Shown piece after piece: positions 60,851 to 64,000 of a stretch of 64,000 bases of DNA; position 1 is the stretch's first letter, and the number at the start of each line of letters is the position of its first letter. A program made the translations under genes and the position numbers. This stretch comes from Cardinalis cardinalis. Its lineage: Eukaryota > Chordata > Aves > Passeriformes > Cardinalidae. The stretch spans positions 372,001 through 436,000 of the forward strand of contig JACDOX010000058.1 in assembly GCA_014549065.1 (NCBI GenBank), given 5' to 3'. A model generated the notes under the pieces. It was not told the origin of the DNA. It saw only the letters and a program-made list of their open reading frames with translations, and made no database searches.

Positions 60851-63800
60851 AAANAATCTCTCACTACTAAAAATTTACCAGGTAAATAACTGCTGAATAG
60901 AACNAGTATAAGAAGAGACTAACAGAAGGAGTTTGGGTCTGAGTTTTGNGGGGCTTGGAAACGGCCAAGTGTAAACTCAGGCTGAACTGTAGCAACCGTA
61001 ACAACTACAGTGACCTGTGCTGTGCACATAAACCTGGTTGATAGGATTTGTCTGATATTTGTTTGTAAGCCTGACTGATGAAGNTGGCCAGGCACCAACC
61101 TAACTGATTGATTGAGGAGGATGGCTTGCTAAACTCAGGTCGAATTAGNCCACAGAGGGTTGGTAGAGACACACATAATTGATGGGCCAGCTCTGTGCAG
61201 ATGCAACTGATGGGCCAGATTCTCCTAAAATACTGTTCAATGATACTTCCACATGCTCTGTCAGGTTATATTTGCCAAGAGATACAAAGCACTGCTGTCA
61301 GTGGGACAAAAGGCAACAGTGCTCCAAGGGCAGGTGACCAACCAACAAGAGCCAACTCTGCATTACACCAGAAGAAGGTAAGAAAGGGATTCTAAAGCCT
61401 AAACAGGATNAAAGAGGGAAAGCAAGAGAAAAGGCAGAGAAGCTGCCCACCAATCTGAACACCAGCATTCCATTGAGAGGAGGTGGTGGTGAGGGCTNTG
61501 GCTCATTGTTAGTGGAATTTAGCAGAGAGCAGTGGGGAAAGGTGGGGTTGTTTGTGAGGACTGAGGGCATACAGTGGGGTTGTTAATAGCTTCTCCAGAA
61601 ACTCCCTCTTTCAAGAGACAGTTTTACTGAACTGGACCAAACTGCCTCTAGCACAGCCCAGCCTTTACCTGCATCCCTTGATCACCTNCACCTAAGCATA
61701 AAAATATCCATGGAGAAACATTTCATTTACAGCCCACACTTTGTATTACAACAATTATCACACCCCACAAAACCACACCCTGTATGTTTTCCCTTACCAG
61801 AGTTGCCATCTTCCCAGCAACTCTTGTAAACTCACCCCTGCATCCAAGCCCTCGCTATCCNATCTTCTCCCCATGCAACAGAAGAAAAAACAGCATCATA
61901 ACATCTTTGAACAGTACCCAGTTGAGCAAACACTGTGAATTGTTCACACAGAAGCAGTGGCAATGCAGTGAGGCACTAACATTTGAAGAGTGCCAGCAGT
62001 TAAGAGTAGCAACATCACTGAGCTTTTAATTTCTCTGGTTTTGTAGAATTTATTAGGTGTGGTATGTGTGAGTACATGTACACATGGGAACTTTACACTT
62101 TATGAGGAAGTCTGGAGTGCATCTGATGTACACTTAATAAGTCTTTTATAATATTTTTCATTTATTGTCAGGTTAACACACAAGTCTAAGGACAAAAGAA
62201 ATACTTCAGCTGGTGAAATCAGTGTGCTCAAGCTATGCACGTAGCTCAGATGAAAAACATGAGAGCCCAGAAATTAGCTCAACTTGCCAACCCTTATTAT
62301 CAAGCACACTGTTTGTAACTCACAGTAGGTTATCAACAATGGGGCCACATTTGGGAGATACTGTGACATCTGGTATTGATTTCTGGCAGGATTCAGGTAT
62401 TTTTTGAATCCTCTTCTTCAAACTGGAAAGATAATAAAATGCATACAATACTACTAGGCAGACTTTTTTATTTCTTAAATTTCAGTAGGCACTAGAATGG
62501 GCGGTTACATACTGCAGCACATCACAAGCACAAAGAAGTCATGCTGCTGCTTTGAAATCACAGCCCTAGCTTCCCTCAACAGGAGCAATGTGGAATAGGA
62601 GAAAGAAAAACAATTTGACATTTGCAGCACAGGTTGAGCACATGTGTTAAAAACTATGATAAACCCATTATTCAATTTAATGAAATAAATACCAAAAAGC
62701 TACTCTTAAGTCCCAAGATCAAAAAATAAAGCAAAGAAATGCTCTCCATTTTAACAAAAGCTCTAAATACACAGTTCTGTAAAAGTGAAAACATTCACTA
62801 TGAAACCATTCTACAAAGCTGTATGACTTTAGTCTATTCTAAATGACACACAATAAGTTGCATGCACACTCCTGTTTACACCCAGTAATGAACAGCTCAA
62901 CAAGAAAAAATCCCAAATAATGTAATTCATGAGGAAGCTAGGAATAAGAGTTGCAGCTCCTACTACTAACTCCTTCCTAGCTGAAATTCTTTAACNAAAA
63001 CAAATTCATGGAAGTAGGAGCCACCAAAAAAAAGTGTGATCTAGTTAATGCTGTAAGCAACATATCTGTGATTCATTATAAATCTGCTAAGAGTTTTGCT
63101 GAGGGAAAATCTGGGTAACTGAGTATTTTNATTGATAAGATCAGTTTAAAAAAATACTAGGAGAAAAAGTAAATGTTTTTAAACGAGTGACTTAACATTT
63201 AAAATTTTGGAGAAGGAATTTTAAAGTAGCCAACATATAGATATGTCTGGAAACAATTACAGTAATTAAAACAATACTCAACCTTTGGAGGGAGACATTT
63301 TATGGATGGCATTCCAGAAACTGCCTCCCCACTGACACTGATCAACTTGGGTGTTCAATTAACAGCAGAAACTAATTTAAAGCAAAACTCCTGCTGCTGA
63401 GAATCATCCAGGATTTAACACTCAACCTTCACCCCCTGGCTCCAAGGATTTAAATCCTTGACTGTCAGCAGGAGCTTTCTAGACGAGACGATTAATTTGA
63501 AATACTATTTTCACTACTGAGCAACTGAAACTACAACATCAGTGTTTCCAGTAATAAATTTCATCTACCAAAAAAAAAAAATCCATTATCTGAGATTAAG
63601 ATAGTTTTTTAATCTGGCTATTTTACCTCAACACCTACTAGTTTCATTACATTTCAAAATTTTATCTTCTTTCTCTAGGCTTGGCTAAACCAGAGAGAGT
63701 TAACTCACATTGACTCTGAAATGCAGACACTGCCTAGTAAAGTAAGGATACAAATCACAGAGACTTTTAGCTGCTCTATGTGTGACCTTCTGGAATTTCA

Positions 63801-64000
63801 GAAAAAGTTCAGATTGCCAATTGCAATCTTCAGTGTTAAAATAAAATAATTAAAAACTGAATTCAAATAGCTTTGAATTCTTCAGGTAGAAAAAATATAA
63901 ATCTCTTACAGACTCTCTTACAGACAGTGATATGAGATGCTGTCCACATGACTGAGATCGTGGTTGAGCGAGANGGTAAATTCAGTTTCAGGATGCTTCC
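60851..64000. other. Unique intron block to the right edge
   Basis: No gene recognised. A small duplication of TGATGGGCCAG occurs at about 61190 and 61208. Open frames at 61195-62407 are short and lack homology. From 62.4 kb on, the sequence is AT-rich and featureless apart from short homopolymers (A run near 63570). Confidence 0.5.

Larger units (their letters stand above)
38656..64000 (-). other. NSMCE2: NSMCE2 intron upstream of the recognised exon (partial)
   Basis: The intron ends with the acceptor at 38656 (TTTCTTCTTCCCTACAG on the minus strand) and continues past the right edge. The preceding coding exon (helical region before residue 89) was not found on the minus strand up to 64000. 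This side is much richer in CR1 LINE sequence than the downstream intron. Intron assignment is inferred from the single exon; a nested gene cannot be fully excluded but none was recognised. Confidence 0.75.

Noticed and set aside
1..64000. tRNA, rRNA, snRNA, CRISPR arrays, operons or toxin systems
   Set aside because: No cloverleaf boxes, rRNA cores, regular spacer repeats or prokaryotic gene organisation were seen on either strand.

Overview
This window is vertebrate nuclear DNA, most likely from a bird. It is AT-rich, has no bacterial-style gene packing, and almost all of it is intron. The bird assignment rests on several chicken-repeat-1 (CR1) LINE copies, two of them closing on the typical CR1 3' end (tandem variants of ATTCTATG). 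MIR-type SINEs and other old amniote repeats also occur, while mammalian Alu and L1 elements are absent. The species cannot be fixed from sequence alone.

I can support one protein-coding exon, at 38502-38655 on the minus strand. It has a clean acceptor (pyrimidine tract then CAG) and donor (GTAAGT). It encodes 51 codons plus the first base of a split cysteine codon, and matches the middle of NSMCE2 (MMS21/NSE2), the SUMO E3 ligase subunit of the SMC5/6 genome-stability complex. The rest of the window reads as the two large NSMCE2 introns on either side: 38656-64000 is upstream in the gene and 1-38501 is downstream. No second NSMCE2 exon and no other gene was recognised.

Layout: 1-33.5 kb is repeat-poor, AT-rich intron with a few MIR-like relics, short tandem repeats and a double AP-1 palindrome at 27.47 kb. 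33.5-36.5 kb holds two MIR relics in opposite orientation, an old palindromic MITE-like element, a TG/TA microsatellite and an A34 tract. 38.5 kb is the exon. 40.9-44.2 kb has a 5'-truncated CR1 and a MIR. 46.5-49.2 kb has a pair of about 244-bp direct repeats, roughly 90% identical, bracketing 2.3 kb of unidentified sequence. 50.9-53.3 kb has a minus-strand CR1 and older repeat fragments. 55.0-59.3 kb holds two CR1 copies in the same orientation, both internally deleted and inactive. 60.5-60.85 kb has an older CR1/L3-type LINE fragment on the minus strand.

I found no operon-like, CRISPR, toxin, phage or other novel functional system. The observations most worth checking are the paired 244-bp repeats and their interior, the internally deleted CR1 copies, the double AP-1 palindrome, and the block-wise clustering of single N bases.
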